From: CAWAPS01 sp963783945
Lineage (GTDB): Bacteria > Actinomycetota > Acidimicrobiia > Acidimicrobiales > Palsa-688
Length of the DNA stretch: 64,000 nt
Direction of reading: 5' to 3'
Assembly: GCA_963783945.1 (NCBI GenBank)
Contig: CAWAPS010000002.1
Location: 62,001-126,000 of the forward strand
Position numbers and translations under genes: made by a program. Below are positions 51,936-60,456 of the stretch, in pieces (positions within the stretch are counted from its first letter, which is position 1; each line of letters begins with the position of its first letter). The notes beneath the pieces were generated by a model. It was not told where the DNA came from and made no database searches. It worked only from the letters and a program-made list of their open reading frames with translations.

Positions 51936-53075
51936 TCATGCCCGGTCCCGCAGCGAGTGGAAGAATGTGGTCAACTCCTCGACCGCGGCCTGTGGCTGCT
52001 CCGCCGGCCCGAAGTGCCCGCCGCTCGACATCACGGTCCAGCGGACCAAATTCGTGGCTTTTTCGGCGAGCAGGCGCGGCACGAACACCACGTCCTTGGG
52101 ATAGACGGAGAAGCCCGTCGGCGCCTCGACGATCGGAGAGCGGTCGTGGTGCGGCTTCCAGCCGTGGCTGTAATGGTCTCGGTACAGCCGTATCGAGGTC
52201 CCGATCGAGCGCGTCAGCCAGTAGATCGAAGCGGTTGTGCACAGGAAGTCGCGGTCGAATACGGCGAGTACATCGCCTTTCGCCTCACTCCACGCCCGGC
52301 GGCGTTCCCATAGCCAGGACGCTGTCCCAGTAGGCGAGTCGACCAGCGCGTAAGCGAGCGTTTGCGTACCAATACGCTGGATCGTCGTAGAACCGAGTCC
52401 GAAACCACCCACCTCCTTGATCCGCGCGACCATCCATTGCTCGTCCTCCGCGAACAGAGTCGGGTCGAGGTGAAACAAATCAAGCCCGGGCCACGTCGAG
52501 GTCGTCAGGTACACGCCCAGGAGATGCGGCGCGTGGGCGTGCCCGAGCTCAGCGGTGATGGACGCTCCCCAGTCGCCCCCCGCTGCGCCAAAGCGTTCGT
52601 ACCCGAGCACGTCCCGCATCAGGGCGACCCACCTATCAGCGATGCCAGCGATAACGACTCCCGTCCTGCGGAGTGGCGAGAATCCGGATCCCGGAATCGA
52701 TGGTACGACAACATCGAATCCCGCTTCCGCGAGAGGCACGATCATCTCTTTGTAGTCCCAGAACGTCCACGGCCAGCCATGCGTCAGCACCAAAGGGATG
52801 GGGTCGTCGGTTGTGGCCCGCATGTGGACGTAGTGCACGAGCAGGCCGTCGAGTTCGACGCGGAAATGCGGCAGGGAGTTCATGGCCTGTTCCTGCGCCC
52901 GCCAGTCGAACTCCCCGGCCCAATAGCTGATCATCTCCTCCAGCCAGCCGCGTTCTACGCCGTAGGTCCAGTCTTCGTTACCGAAGTCGTCAGCCCACCG
53001 GGTCGCATCCAGTCGCCGCCGCAGATCATCGAGGTCGCTGGCCGGAATACTTACGGTGAACGGCTCTGGCCTCAT
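51936..53075 (-). CDS. epoxide hydrolase family protein
   Basis: A 379-residue enzyme with an N-terminal EHN domain (MRPEPFTVSIPASDLDDLRR, WTYGVERGWLEEMISYW) and an alpha/beta hydrolase domain. LVLTHGWPWTFWDYKEMI is the HGWP oxyanion motif, and AAGGDWGASITAELG carries the nucleophile Asp. The catalytic His is near SSGGHFGPAEQPQ. Typical of microsomal-type epoxide hydrolases. Lies near the SDR and LuxCE cluster. Confidence 0.92.
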   Translation of the reverse strand: MRPEPFTVSIPASDLDDLRRRLDATRWADDFGNEDWTYGVERGWLEEMISYWAGEFDWRAQEQAMNSLPHFRVELDGLLVHYVHMRATTDDPIPLVLTHGWPWTFWDYKEMIVPLAEAGFDVVVPSIPGSGFSPLRRTGVVIAGIADRWVALMRDVLGYERFGAAGGDWGASITAELGHAHAPHLLGVYLTTSTWPGLDLFHLDPTLFAEDEQWMVARIKEVGGFGLGSTTIQRIGTQTLAYALVDSPTGTASWLWERRRAWSEAKGDVLAVFDRDFLCTTASIYWLTRSIGTSIRLYRDHYSHGWKPHHDRSPIVEAPTGFSVYPKDVVFVPRLLAEKATNLVRWTVMSSGGHFGPAEQPQAAVEELTTFFHSLRDRA

Positions 53076-53158
53076 CCCTTCTCCCCTCTAGCCTTGTCTC
53101 TTCATCGAGATGGTGCGCACTGTGTTTGACTCTGATCGACTGACCTGACACGGAATGG

Positions 53159-54049
53159 TCAGCGGTAGCCGAGCGTAGCCAGGAGCCTCTCGCTCTCGGT
53201 CCACAGGCGGGCGGCGGCAGCATCGTCTCGAGCCGCTGGGCTGGGCAGTTCCTCCGCCTTCCCATAGAAGTAGCGTCCGCTCTCGCCGCCGCCTTCGAGC
53301 TCGGTCGCCAGCCAGACCAGCGTTTCGGCCGGTTCGTCGGGCGGCACCGCGTCGGCACCGGCCATGTGGGCCTGCATGGCCGCGTCCCCATGCGAGGCGA
53401 AGTTGCTGGCGACCAGGCCGGGATGCATGGCCTGGGCGACGATCCCGTCCGGCCGTGCTCGCCGCGACAGTTCTCGAGTGAAGAGGATGTTGGCGAGTTT
53501 GGCCCGGCAGTAGGCCTCGACGGAACGGAAATTGCCGATGCTCTGCAGGTCCTCCCAGTTGAGCCCCTCAACCGTGCAGTGGCCGCTCGACGACACGGCG
53601 ATCACCCGCGTCGATCCGGTTGGCCGGCGGGTCGCGCTCACCTTGAGCAGGGGCATGAGCTCCCTGGTCAGTAGAAAGGGGGCGAGATGGTTGGCGGCAA
53701 AAGTGGCCTCAGTGCCTTCTGCGGTGATCGTCTGCCGGTCCCTCACGCCGCCCGCGTTGTTGATGAGGACGTGCAGGCGAGGGGTGAGGTTCTTGATCTC
53801 GTCGGCGACGCGCCTGACTTCCGCCATCAGGGTGAGGTCGCCGCGCAGCATGGTGAAGCGGCCGCTATGGCGCGCCGCTGCGGCGATCTCCGCTTCGGCG
53901 GCAGCACTGCGTTTCGGATCGCGGCCGACGCCGATTACCTGCCAGCCCAGTTCCGCGAGCTTGCGGGCGGTCGCCTGGCCGATCCCCGAGCTGGCTCCGG
54001 TCACCACCGCAACGGGTGGGTTGGCGTCAAGTTTCAAGGAGGTCTCCAA
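53159..54049 (-). CDS. SDR family oxidoreductase
   Basis: A 296-residue short-chain dehydrogenase. VVTGASSGIGQATARKLAEL is the NADP-binding loop; LINNAGGV follows, the catalytic Ser is in VIAVSSSGH and the YxxxK motif is EAYCRAKLANI. Similar to the retinol-dehydrogenase branch (WW-domain oxidoreductase-like). Follows the TetR gene on the same strand with a 5-base gap, so the two may be one unit. Confidence 0.92.
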   Translation of the reverse strand: METSLKLDANPPVAVVTGASSGIGQATARKLAELGWQVIGVGRDPKRSAAAEAEIAAAARHSGRFTMLRGDLTLMAEVRRVADEIKNLTPRLHVLINNAGGVRDRQTITAEGTEATFAANHLAPFLLTRELMPLLKVSATRRPTGSTRVIAVSSSGHCTVEGLNWEDLQSIGNFRSVEAYCRAKLANILFTRELSRRARPDGIVAQAMHPGLVASNFASHGDAAMQAHMAGADAVPPDEPAETLVWLATELEGGGESGRYFYGKAEELPSPAARDDAAAARLWTESERLLATLGYR

Positions 54050-54054
54050 TTGTC

Positions 54055-54744
54055 TCAGCGGGGCCGGAGGCCATCGAGTAGCAGGCGGACGGTGAAACCG
54101 ACCTTCTCGTCCAGTTCCTTCTGCGCCGGCGTGTGGCCGCTCACGATCGTTCTCACCTGCCCTCCGACCACCATGCTCATGAAGGCGGATGCGGCGAGTT
54201 CGGGGTTGGTAGGGGCGACCTTTCCCGCGGCGACGGCGCGGTCGAGCAGGCCGGCGACGAATTCGATCACCGGTTTGGCGCTCTGCTCGTAGTTGGCCGT
54301 GAATATTTCCGGGAAGCGGTAGCTTTCGGTGTTGATGATCCGCTGCAGGCGCAGGCCGTTGGGAGTCATCACCTGCTCGATGCGCAGCCGGGCGATCGAT
54401 TCGAGGGTTTCGGCCAGGTCGCCCTTGTCCAAGCCCTCGAGCACGTCCGGTGGGACGATCTGCCGCTCGATGGCCCGCTGCACGGCGACGCGAAACAGCG
54501 AGGCCTTGTCGGCATAACGGGCATACACCGTGCGCTTGGTCATCCTGACCTGCGCTGCGATCATCTCGATCGTCGCCAGCTCGAAGCCGTGCTCCAGGAA
54601 CAGATCGAGCGAGGTGTCGAGCAGCTCCTCATGGCGCGCCTCGGCCTGCTCGCGGGTTGGGCGACCGGCCCCGCGACGACTGGGAGCTAAATCGGTTCTG
54701 CGCGTCGGCCTCGTCCGGGTTTCCTCTTGCGCCGTCGACCGCAT
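54055..54744 (-). CDS. TetR family regulator next to luxE-luxC-tauD
   Basis: A 229-residue TetR protein. ATG 54744 is chosen because the minus promoter's -10 lies just upstream; the frame opens at 54774. HTH: LDTSLDLFLEHGFELATIEM, then IAAQVRMTKRTVYARYADKA. The C-terminal domain resembles the AcrR/TetR_C type (RIEQVMTPNGLRLQRIINTE). Divergent from the luxE-like gene with overlapping promoters; likely represses it. Confidence 0.88.
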   Translation of the reverse strand: MRSTAQEETRTRPTRRTDLAPSRRGAGRPTREQAEARHEELLDTSLDLFLEHGFELATIEMIAAQVRMTKRTVYARYADKASLFRVAVQRAIERQIVPPDVLEGLDKGDLAETLESIARLRIEQVMTPNGLRLQRIINTESYRFPEIFTANYEQSAKPVIEFVAGLLDRAVAAGKVAPTNPELAASAFMSMVVGGQVRTIVSGHTPAQKELDEKVGFTVRLLLDGLRPR

Positions 54745-54781
54745 CACTCTATAATGATACGTATGAGGTGCCATTTGTCAA
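54727..54781. promoter_or_regulatory. overlapping divergent promoters with ATACGTAT palindrome
   Basis: On the + strand TTGCGC (54727-54732), spacer 17, TATAAT (54750-54755) drives the luxE-like gene. On the minus strand TTGACA (54781-54776), spacer 16, TATCAT (54759-54754) drives the TetR gene, whose transcript would start at about its ATG (leaderless). The 8-bp palindrome ATACGTAT at 54757-54764 sits between the two -10 elements, a plausible operator. Confidence 0.65.
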
Positions 54782-54827
54782 GTAGGGCAGAGTCAACGCC
54801 GGCAGCAACACCCACCGGGGGACGCTC

Positions 54828-56177
54828 ATGACCTCCGCCATAACGACGCTGACCCGGCTCGTCGATTCCGAGGACCGCTTCGCCTACTCCCACGCTGAAC
54901 TGGGCGAGACGCAGGTGGAGGCGCTGAACGAGCGCTTCCAGGAGCGCAAGGACCGTATCAAGCTGCTGGCCCACCGGGCCGGCGGCGCCGGTACCAGGGA
55001 GATCCGCAGCCGCAACGATGTGGTGCCGCTGCTCTTCCCGCACAGCGTCTACAAGAGCTATCCGGAAAGCTTTCTGACCGACGAGAGGTGGGACCGGCTC
55101 GGCAAGTGGCTGAGCACGGTATCGCCCTATCCGATCAACCCAATCGAGACCTCGGACATCAGGGACATCGACGACTGGATCGAGCGGCTGCAGGCAGGCG
55201 GTCAGTATGTTTCCTGCTCCAGCGGCACGACCGGCAAGTCAGCGATGCTGCTGGCCTCGGACGACGACATGGCCTGGTCGCGCAAGGACACGGTCAACGT
55301 GTTCTCCTGGGGCTCGGGCGTGAAGCCGGCACAGGATCGCCGGATGATCGGTGTCGCGCCAATAGCCGCGGTGCCGAAGAACGTGGTCATCGCCCGAGCG
55401 CAGCAGGCGGCTTTCGGCGATCCGGCCAAGGAGCGCTTCCGCCTCCCGATCCCCCCGATCACCGTCGGCTCTCTGACCAAGATGATCGTGCTTCGCAAGA
55501 AGATCGCCGACGGCACCGCACTGCCGGAGGAGTTGGCCGAGTTCGAGCGGACCTCCAAGCAACGCCAGGACGCGCTCGACGAGGCGATGATCGCCGGTGC
55601 CGAGGCACTCATCAAGTACCGCGACGAGAAGCTCTATATCTCCGGGATGTGGAACGCGCTCTACCAAGTGGCCAGAATCGTCCGCGACATGGGGTACTCG
55701 GCCAAGGACTTCCACCCCGACAATTGCATCTATGTCGGCGGGGGCCTCAAGCGAGCCCAGTTGCCGCCGGATTACCAGGAGTTCGTCCACCAGACGTTCA
55801 ACATCCCGGCCAACCGGGAGTTCCAGAACTACTCCATGCAGGAACTCAATTCCGGGATGCCCAAGTGTCAGAAGGGCGACCGTTACCACGTACCGCCGTG
55901 GATCGTGCCTTTCGTCCTCGACGAGGAAGGCGACACCCTCCTGCCGCACAAGAACGGCGAGATCGAGGGCCGCGCCGCGTTCTTCGACCTCTCGCTCGAC
56001 GGGCGCTGGGGAGGGATCATCACGGGGGACAAGATCTCGCTCGATTTCAGTCCCTGCGCCTGCGGCCACAAGGGTCCGTCGGTACGCAACAGCATCGTCC
56101 GCTATGCGGACATCGAGGGCGACGACAAGCTCGGCTGCGCCGGTACGGTCGATGCGTATGTGCGAGGCCTGTCGTGA
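54828..56177 (+). CDS. LuxE-like acyl-protein synthetase
   Basis: A 449-residue adenylate-forming protein of the LuxE/PaaK type. QYVSCSSGTTGKSAMLLAS is the ATP-binding loop. LFPHSVYKSYPESFLTDERW at the N-terminus and YSMQELNSGMPKCQKGDRYH are LuxE-like. It should activate a carboxylic acid and pass the acyl group to the reductase. The stop overlaps the GTG of the LuxC-like gene. No luciferase genes are near. Confidence 0.87.
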   Translation: MTSAITTLTRLVDSEDRFAYSHAELGETQVEALNERFQERKDRIKLLAHRAGGAGTREIRSRNDVVPLLFPHSVYKSYPESFLTDERWDRLGKWLSTVSPYPINPIETSDIRDIDDWIERLQAGGQYVSCSSGTTGKSAMLLASDDDMAWSRKDTVNVFSWGSGVKPAQDRRMIGVAPIAAVPKNVVIARAQQAAFGDPAKERFRLPIPPITVGSLTKMIVLRKKIADGTALPEELAEFERTSKQRQDALDEAMIAGAEALIKYRDEKLYISGMWNALYQVARIVRDMGYSAKDFHPDNCIYVGGGLKRAQLPPDYQEFVHQTFNIPANREFQNYSMQELNSGMPKCQKGDRYHVPPWIVPFVLDEEGDTLLPHKNGEIEGRAAFFDLSLDGRWGGIITGDKISLDFSPCACGHKGPSVRNSIVRYADIEGDDKLGCAGTVDAYVRGLS

Positions 56178-57667
56178 GCTCAATCGACACTCGACCGAAG
56201 TCCGCTGATCCTGTCGTATCCGCGCCGTTCATCCAGCGCGGCGAACTGTCCGAGGGCCACGATGTCATGCACCGTTCCCGCGACCTGGGCGTCACGTTCG
56301 CTACGCCACGGATCGACATGGATCGGGTGGTTCATCCCCGCACCGAGGTACCGCCGCTGCTCGACGTTCCGCTCGCCGAGATCATCGCCTTCCTCGTCGA
56401 GACCGGCGTGCGGCTCCGCGATCCCCGAAACCCATTCGTGCAGGAGTGCATCGATCGGATGGCCGCCACCCACGTGCTGCCGCGTGTCGTGCTGGAAGCG
56501 CAGGTCATGGGGGCCGCCGCCTATCTCGACAAGCGGCTGCTGCGGGCCGTTGTCGAGCAGAACTTCCCAGACCCCAAGGCGCTGGACGAGTGGGTGCCCA
56601 AGCAGGACTTCACCGGCCGCAAGAGCTTCGTGCGCGCTTTCGCACCCCGACTGATCCACGTATTGCCCGGCAACTCACCCGGCGTTGCCGTGAAGTCCAT
56701 CGCCCAGGGCGCGATGGTGAAGGCAGTCAACCTGTTCAAGATGTCGTCGAGCGACCCCTTCACCACCGTGGCGATCCTGCGGACCATGGCGGACATCGAT
56801 CCCGACCATCCCGCGGTGAAATCCATGTCGGCGGTCTACTGGCGCGGCGGCGACGATACGGTGGAACGGGTGCTGTACCGCCCGCAGTATTTCGACAAGA
56901 TCGTGGCCTGGGGTGGCGGGGATGCCATCAACAACGTGATCAAATACCTCGGTCCCGGGTTTCAGCTGGTGTCGTTCGACCCGAAGACCTCGATCTCGAT
57001 GGTCGGTAGAGAAGCCTTCGCCTCCGATCACGCGCTCGATCGCGCCAGCGAGCTGGCCGCCAGCGACGTCATGGTTCTCAACCAAGAAGCCTGCGTAGCC
57101 AGCCGTTTCATCTACGTCGAAGCGGACCACGACGACGCCGACCGCTTCTGCGAGCGGCTGCACACCCGCATCGTCAACCAGGCCGCCGCCTCGGGCGACA
57201 CCCGTCCACTCGAGGCCGACCTGCGCGACCAGGTCGACATGCTGATGATGCTCGACGACGAGTTCCGTGTCTGGGGCAAGACCGACGGCAAGGGACTCGT
57301 GATCCGTTCGGACCAGCCCGTTGACTTCCATCCGATCAACAAGACCGCCAACGTGGTCCGAGTGAACTCGCTCGACGAGGCAGTGAAATACGTCAACGTG
57401 GCGACGCAGACGGTCGGCTTCTATCCTTTTGAGCGTATGGCCGACTATCGCGACCGGCTCGCCAGCGGCGGCGCGCAGCGCATCGTCCGGCTGGGGGAAG
57501 CGGGGCCGAGCACAATCGGCAACCCGCACGATGCCATGTATCCGTTGCACCGCTTCGTGCACTGGATGGCGCACGAAGACGGGGTCGGACCGCAACCTTC
57601 GGCCGTGAGCCACGACATGATGCAAACGGGCACGGAGAATCTGGTTAGCGGAAGGAGGGCAGGATGA
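56174..57667 (+). CDS. LuxC-like acyl-CoA/acyl reductase
   Basis: A 497-residue NADPH-dependent reductase that converts an activated acyl group to aldehyde. Start GTG 56174 (MSSIDTRPKSADPV). HVLPGNSPGVAVKSIAQGAM, FKMSSSDPFTTVAILRTMAD and VAWGGGDAINNVIKYLGPG are LuxC features, and the catalytic Cys is in VLNQEACVASRFIYV. The stop overlaps the TauD-like start by four bases. Together with the LuxE-like protein it forms a carboxylate reductase. Confidence 0.9.
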   Translation: MSSIDTRPKSADPVVSAPFIQRGELSEGHDVMHRSRDLGVTFATPRIDMDRVVHPRTEVPPLLDVPLAEIIAFLVETGVRLRDPRNPFVQECIDRMAATHVLPRVVLEAQVMGAAAYLDKRLLRAVVEQNFPDPKALDEWVPKQDFTGRKSFVRAFAPRLIHVLPGNSPGVAVKSIAQGAMVKAVNLFKMSSSDPFTTVAILRTMADIDPDHPAVKSMSAVYWRGGDDTVERVLYRPQYFDKIVAWGGGDAINNVIKYLGPGFQLVSFDPKTSISMVGREAFASDHALDRASELAASDVMVLNQEACVASRFIYVEADHDDADRFCERLHTRIVNQAAASGDTRPLEADLRDQVDMLMMLDDEFRVWGKTDGKGLVIRSDQPVDFHPINKTANVVRVNSLDEAVKYVNVATQTVGFYPFERMADYRDRLASGGAQRIVRLGEAGPSTIGNPHDAMYPLHRFVHWMAHEDGVGPQPSAVSHDMMQTGTENLVSGRRAG

Positions 57668-58506
57668 GCATCCTGGCGACCGAGAAGCTGGGCGGAACGG
57701 TCGGCGCCGAGGTCACCGGGGTTGATCGGGACCGGCTGCGGGAGGACCCTGACCTTCCTGTACTGATCCTCGACAGCCTGGAGCAGGCCGGGGTACTCGT
57801 GTTCCGGGACCTCCACCTGGACCCCGAGACGCAGGTGGAGTTCTGCAAAAAGATCGGACCGATCGAGACCCAGTTCACCAAAGCTCATCCTGTCGAGGGG
57901 GTGATGCGAGTGAACCTGGACCCGTCCAAGACCGACGCTGCGGATTACCTGCGAGGCAACTTCGGCTGGCATATCGACGGGTGCACTCCTCACGGCGACG
58001 AGTACCCCCCCATGCTCACCATGCTGACCGCGCAAGTCGTCGCCGAAGGGGGCGACACCGAGTTCGCCAGCACCTACGCCGCCTACGATGATCTCACCGA
58101 GGAGGAAAGGGCCGAGTTCGCCAGGCTGCGGGTGCTGCACAGGTTCGAAAGCGCGGTGCTCCCCTTCCTGGACAATCCGACACCCGAGCACCTGGCTCGC
58201 CTGAGGTCACAGCCCACCAAAGTTCATCCGCTGGTCTGGACTCATGGGTCCGGCCGGCGTTCCCTTGTCATCGGGACCCACGCTGACCACGTCGTGGACC
58301 TTCCGACTGCCGAGGGTCGCAAGGTGCTCGCCGGCCTGCTCGAGCGAGCTACCCGTCGGGAGGGGGTGTACCGCCACAAGTGGTCACCCGGCGACACGGT
58401 CATGTGGGACAACCGTGGGCTGCTGCACCACATCACCACCTACGACATCAGCAAACCCCGAGATATGCTCCGCACGACCGTTCTCGGCCAGGAGCCGATT
58501 CAGTAG
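57664..58506 (+). CDS. TauD/TfdA family Fe(II)/2-oxoglutarate dioxygenase
   Basis: A 280-residue non-heme iron dioxygenase. The iron-binding facial triad is H103 and D105 in FGWHIDGCTPHGDE and the distal His in NRGLLHHITTYDI; the 2-oxoglutarate arginine is in PRDMLRTTVLG. Starts ATG 57664 in overlap with the LuxC stop. Tight coupling suggests that it makes or uses the substrate of the acyl reductase. Confidence 0.92.
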   Translation: MSILATEKLGGTVGAEVTGVDRDRLREDPDLPVLILDSLEQAGVLVFRDLHLDPETQVEFCKKIGPIETQFTKAHPVEGVMRVNLDPSKTDAADYLRGNFGWHIDGCTPHGDEYPPMLTMLTAQVVAEGGDTEFASTYAAYDDLTEEERAEFARLRVLHRFESAVLPFLDNPTPEHLARLRSQPTKVHPLVWTHGSGRRSLVIGTHADHVVDLPTAEGRKVLAGLLERATRREGVYRHKWSPGDTVMWDNRGLLHHITTYDISKPRDMLRTTVLGQEPIQ

Positions 58507-58596
58507 CACCCTTGATCCGCCGACTGCGTACCGCCGACGTCATGATGGTCGGGTAGACGGGTGGGGCTCAGCCGGCACAATAAAGGCGGGGCAGGC

Positions 58597-58700
58597 CCGG
58601 CGAGGCTGGACCGGAAGCCGGACCCGGCCGGACCTAGGCGGACCCAGCCGGACCCCGCCGGCGCCGGCCGGACCCCGCCGGACCCAGCCGGGCGCCGGCA
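58597..58700 (+). repeat. degenerate GCCGGACC repeat tract
   Basis: About 100 bases downstream of the TauD gene consist of irregular repeats of the unit CCGGACCCAG/CCGGACCCCG. No coding signal. Possibly slippage-derived. Confidence 0.7.
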
Positions 58701-58736
58701 AGCAAGCCCGAACCTGACCCTCATCAGCCGGTCACG

Positions 58737-58766
58737 GGCGCCGGCGGCCTCGCCGGCGCCGTTTTC
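58737..58766 (+). terminator. rho-independent terminator of the luxE-luxC-tauD operon
   Basis: GGCGCCGGCG (58737-58746) and CGCCGGCGCC (58751-58760) form a perfect 10-bp stem with a 4-base loop, followed by GTTTTCT. Confidence 0.8.
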
Positions 58767-58851
58767 TCGTAGACATTTCGTTTTCTCGGTGCAGAAACGC
58801 ACGGGAATCGTGCGATATGCCTACGAGAAAACAAAAGTACCACGAGAAAAC
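58761..58851. repeat. symmetric GTTTTCTCG array with central hairpin
   Basis: GTTTTCTCG occurs at 58761 and 58780 on the + strand and its complement CGAGAAAAC at 58824 and 58843. Both pairs are spaced 19 bases. The outer elements extend to a perfect 12-bp inverted repeat (GTTTTCTCGTAG at 58761-58772, CTACGAGAAAAC at 58821-58832). Between them lies the hairpin CGCACG-ggaat-CGTGCG (58798-58814). The array is in the gap between the convergent operon and the esterase gene. Confidence 0.8.
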
Positions 58852-58954
58852 TTCACAAGCACGGAAGCTCGGCCGGCGATGAAGGACGGCCCGCCGCCCA
58901 GGACGGCCCGGCCATGGAGGGCGCACCCGCGCCGGGCGCCGAATTCAATACGTT

Positions 58955-60190
58955 TCAGCTGTGGGCCGATCCGATGGCGGCGTCAAGAAACGTCTGCGTT
59001 TTACCCGCCCAGTCGGTCATATGGGATCCGGAATGCCACAGCGTCTTCGGTTGCCCCCAATGTTTCCATAGCTGGTAGACCTGGCCGGGCGTGATCCAAC
59101 GGTCGGCGACCCCGGCATACAAGTATCTCTGGGCATGCTCGACGCGGCACGGGATGGCTACTGGTGAGATGACCCGGTGGACCAGCGCGGCGCGCTCGCC
59201 TCTGAGTCCGTGCTTGTCGAGCAACCGCCTGGCATGTACCGGGTAGCGATCGCCGACCGAACCGATGTCGACGAGGGGCATCCCGACGGCTACTCGCTCG
59301 ATGCCGTCATCGAGCGACGCGACCAGGGCAGCTAGATATCCGCCCAACGACGCGCCGTGTAGGAGGATACGGGGAGCGCCCTGTTGGAATGCCCATGCGA
59401 CGCAACGCCGGATATCCCAAATGGCCTGACTCATACCATGCAGGTTGGCGGCATAATCGAGGGAAATCAGTTCAGCGGCATGCAGGCGCTTGCTGCCGCG
59501 GCGACCGTGCAACGGCGCACTCGGCATGATGACATTGAAACCGCGCTCGGCGAACCAGTGCAGGGCGCGCATCACCAGAAGATCGCTCGGCTCCCCCATC
59601 ATGAAACCGTGCAAGTTGACCAGCCAGGGACGCGGCTTACCCCGGTGTCGCAGCACGAATGCGCGGACGTCGCTGTTCCGCCCCGACGCCGCCCAGCGTT
59701 CGGCACCGGGCATGCCAGCGGGTGGGGTGTAGCCACTCGGAAATCTCAGAGCCTCGTACCGGATGTGACCGAAACGCTCGGGCCGCAAAGTGAACTGCGC
59801 CGGAGCGGAGGGAGTCTCGTGGTATGAACCGGGGTCCCCTAGCCAACCACGGGTCTCCATGAGGGCGAGCGCCTGATCTGTCTCATCCCTGACTCTGTAG
59901 AAGTAAGCGTCGTCCCAGTGCGTGTCGGCAAACGGCATGAACACGAGGGTCAGTTCGTCGATCAGTACCGACGCCGCCAATCCCGCGGTGGTCGGCTGGG
60001 TCGGGATGGCGGGATTGCGCTGCTGGGCGAGCGTGAACGGCCGCAGGAGGGAGTGCCAAAGGTAGGCACCGGTACGGGGTCCCACCATGGCCAGCCTGAC
60101 CGGCTTGGACGAGATCAGCCCATCTCCGAGGCCGGCCAAGTAAGACTCCTTCCAAGCGGCGCGATTCTTGGTGTCTACAGGATTGTCCAC
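58955..60190 (-). CDS. alpha/beta hydrolase (ABHD18-like)
   Basis: A 411-residue hydrolase with a long N-terminal part. LVNLHGFMMGEPSDLLVMRA is the oxyanion region, ILLHGASLGGYLAALVASLD the nucleophile elbow, GVADRWITPGQVYQLW carries the acid and WHSGSHMTDW the His. No signal peptide. Lies upstream of nothing else on its strand until the acyl-CoA ligase. Confidence 0.87.
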   Translation of the reverse strand: MDNPVDTKNRAAWKESYLAGLGDGLISSKPVRLAMVGPRTGAYLWHSLLRPFTLAQQRNPAIPTQPTTAGLAASVLIDELTLVFMPFADTHWDDAYFYRVRDETDQALALMETRGWLGDPGSYHETPSAPAQFTLRPERFGHIRYEALRFPSGYTPPAGMPGAERWAASGRNSDVRAFVLRHRGKPRPWLVNLHGFMMGEPSDLLVMRALHWFAERGFNVIMPSAPLHGRRGSKRLHAAELISLDYAANLHGMSQAIWDIRRCVAWAFQQGAPRILLHGASLGGYLAALVASLDDGIERVAVGMPLVDIGSVGDRYPVHARRLLDKHGLRGERAALVHRVISPVAIPCRVEHAQRYLYAGVADRWITPGQVYQLWKHWGQPKTLWHSGSHMTDWAGKTQTFLDAAIGSAHS

Positions 60191-60456
60191 CTCTACATGG
60201 TGTAAAAAGACGGGACTCGGGCGGAAATACGGCTCAGGCCAGTCCGAAAAGTCATGTCAGCGGTCACTCTGGGCAATATATCCACGCCGCGGACGATAGT
60301 CGCAGATCGGGCTCGATGCCAGATCATCGGGTCCGGCCGATCCCCCCGACAATGGCGCCGGGGCCTTGGTGAGCGGCCATGTCACGGGCGAATCCGCTCC
60401 CCACCCCCATTGCGGATGACCGTTTATGCACTTCCGTAGTCATGCCACGGGCGTGA

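Noticed and set aside
54828..58506. Bioluminescence system
   Set aside because: LuxC- and LuxE-like genes are present but luciferase subunits are not; the two LLM proteins in the window are of F420 type and distant.
58597..58851. CRISPR-like array
   Set aside because: The repeats are short (9-12 bases), half are inverted and the 10-base gaps are too short for spacers; no cas genes are present.
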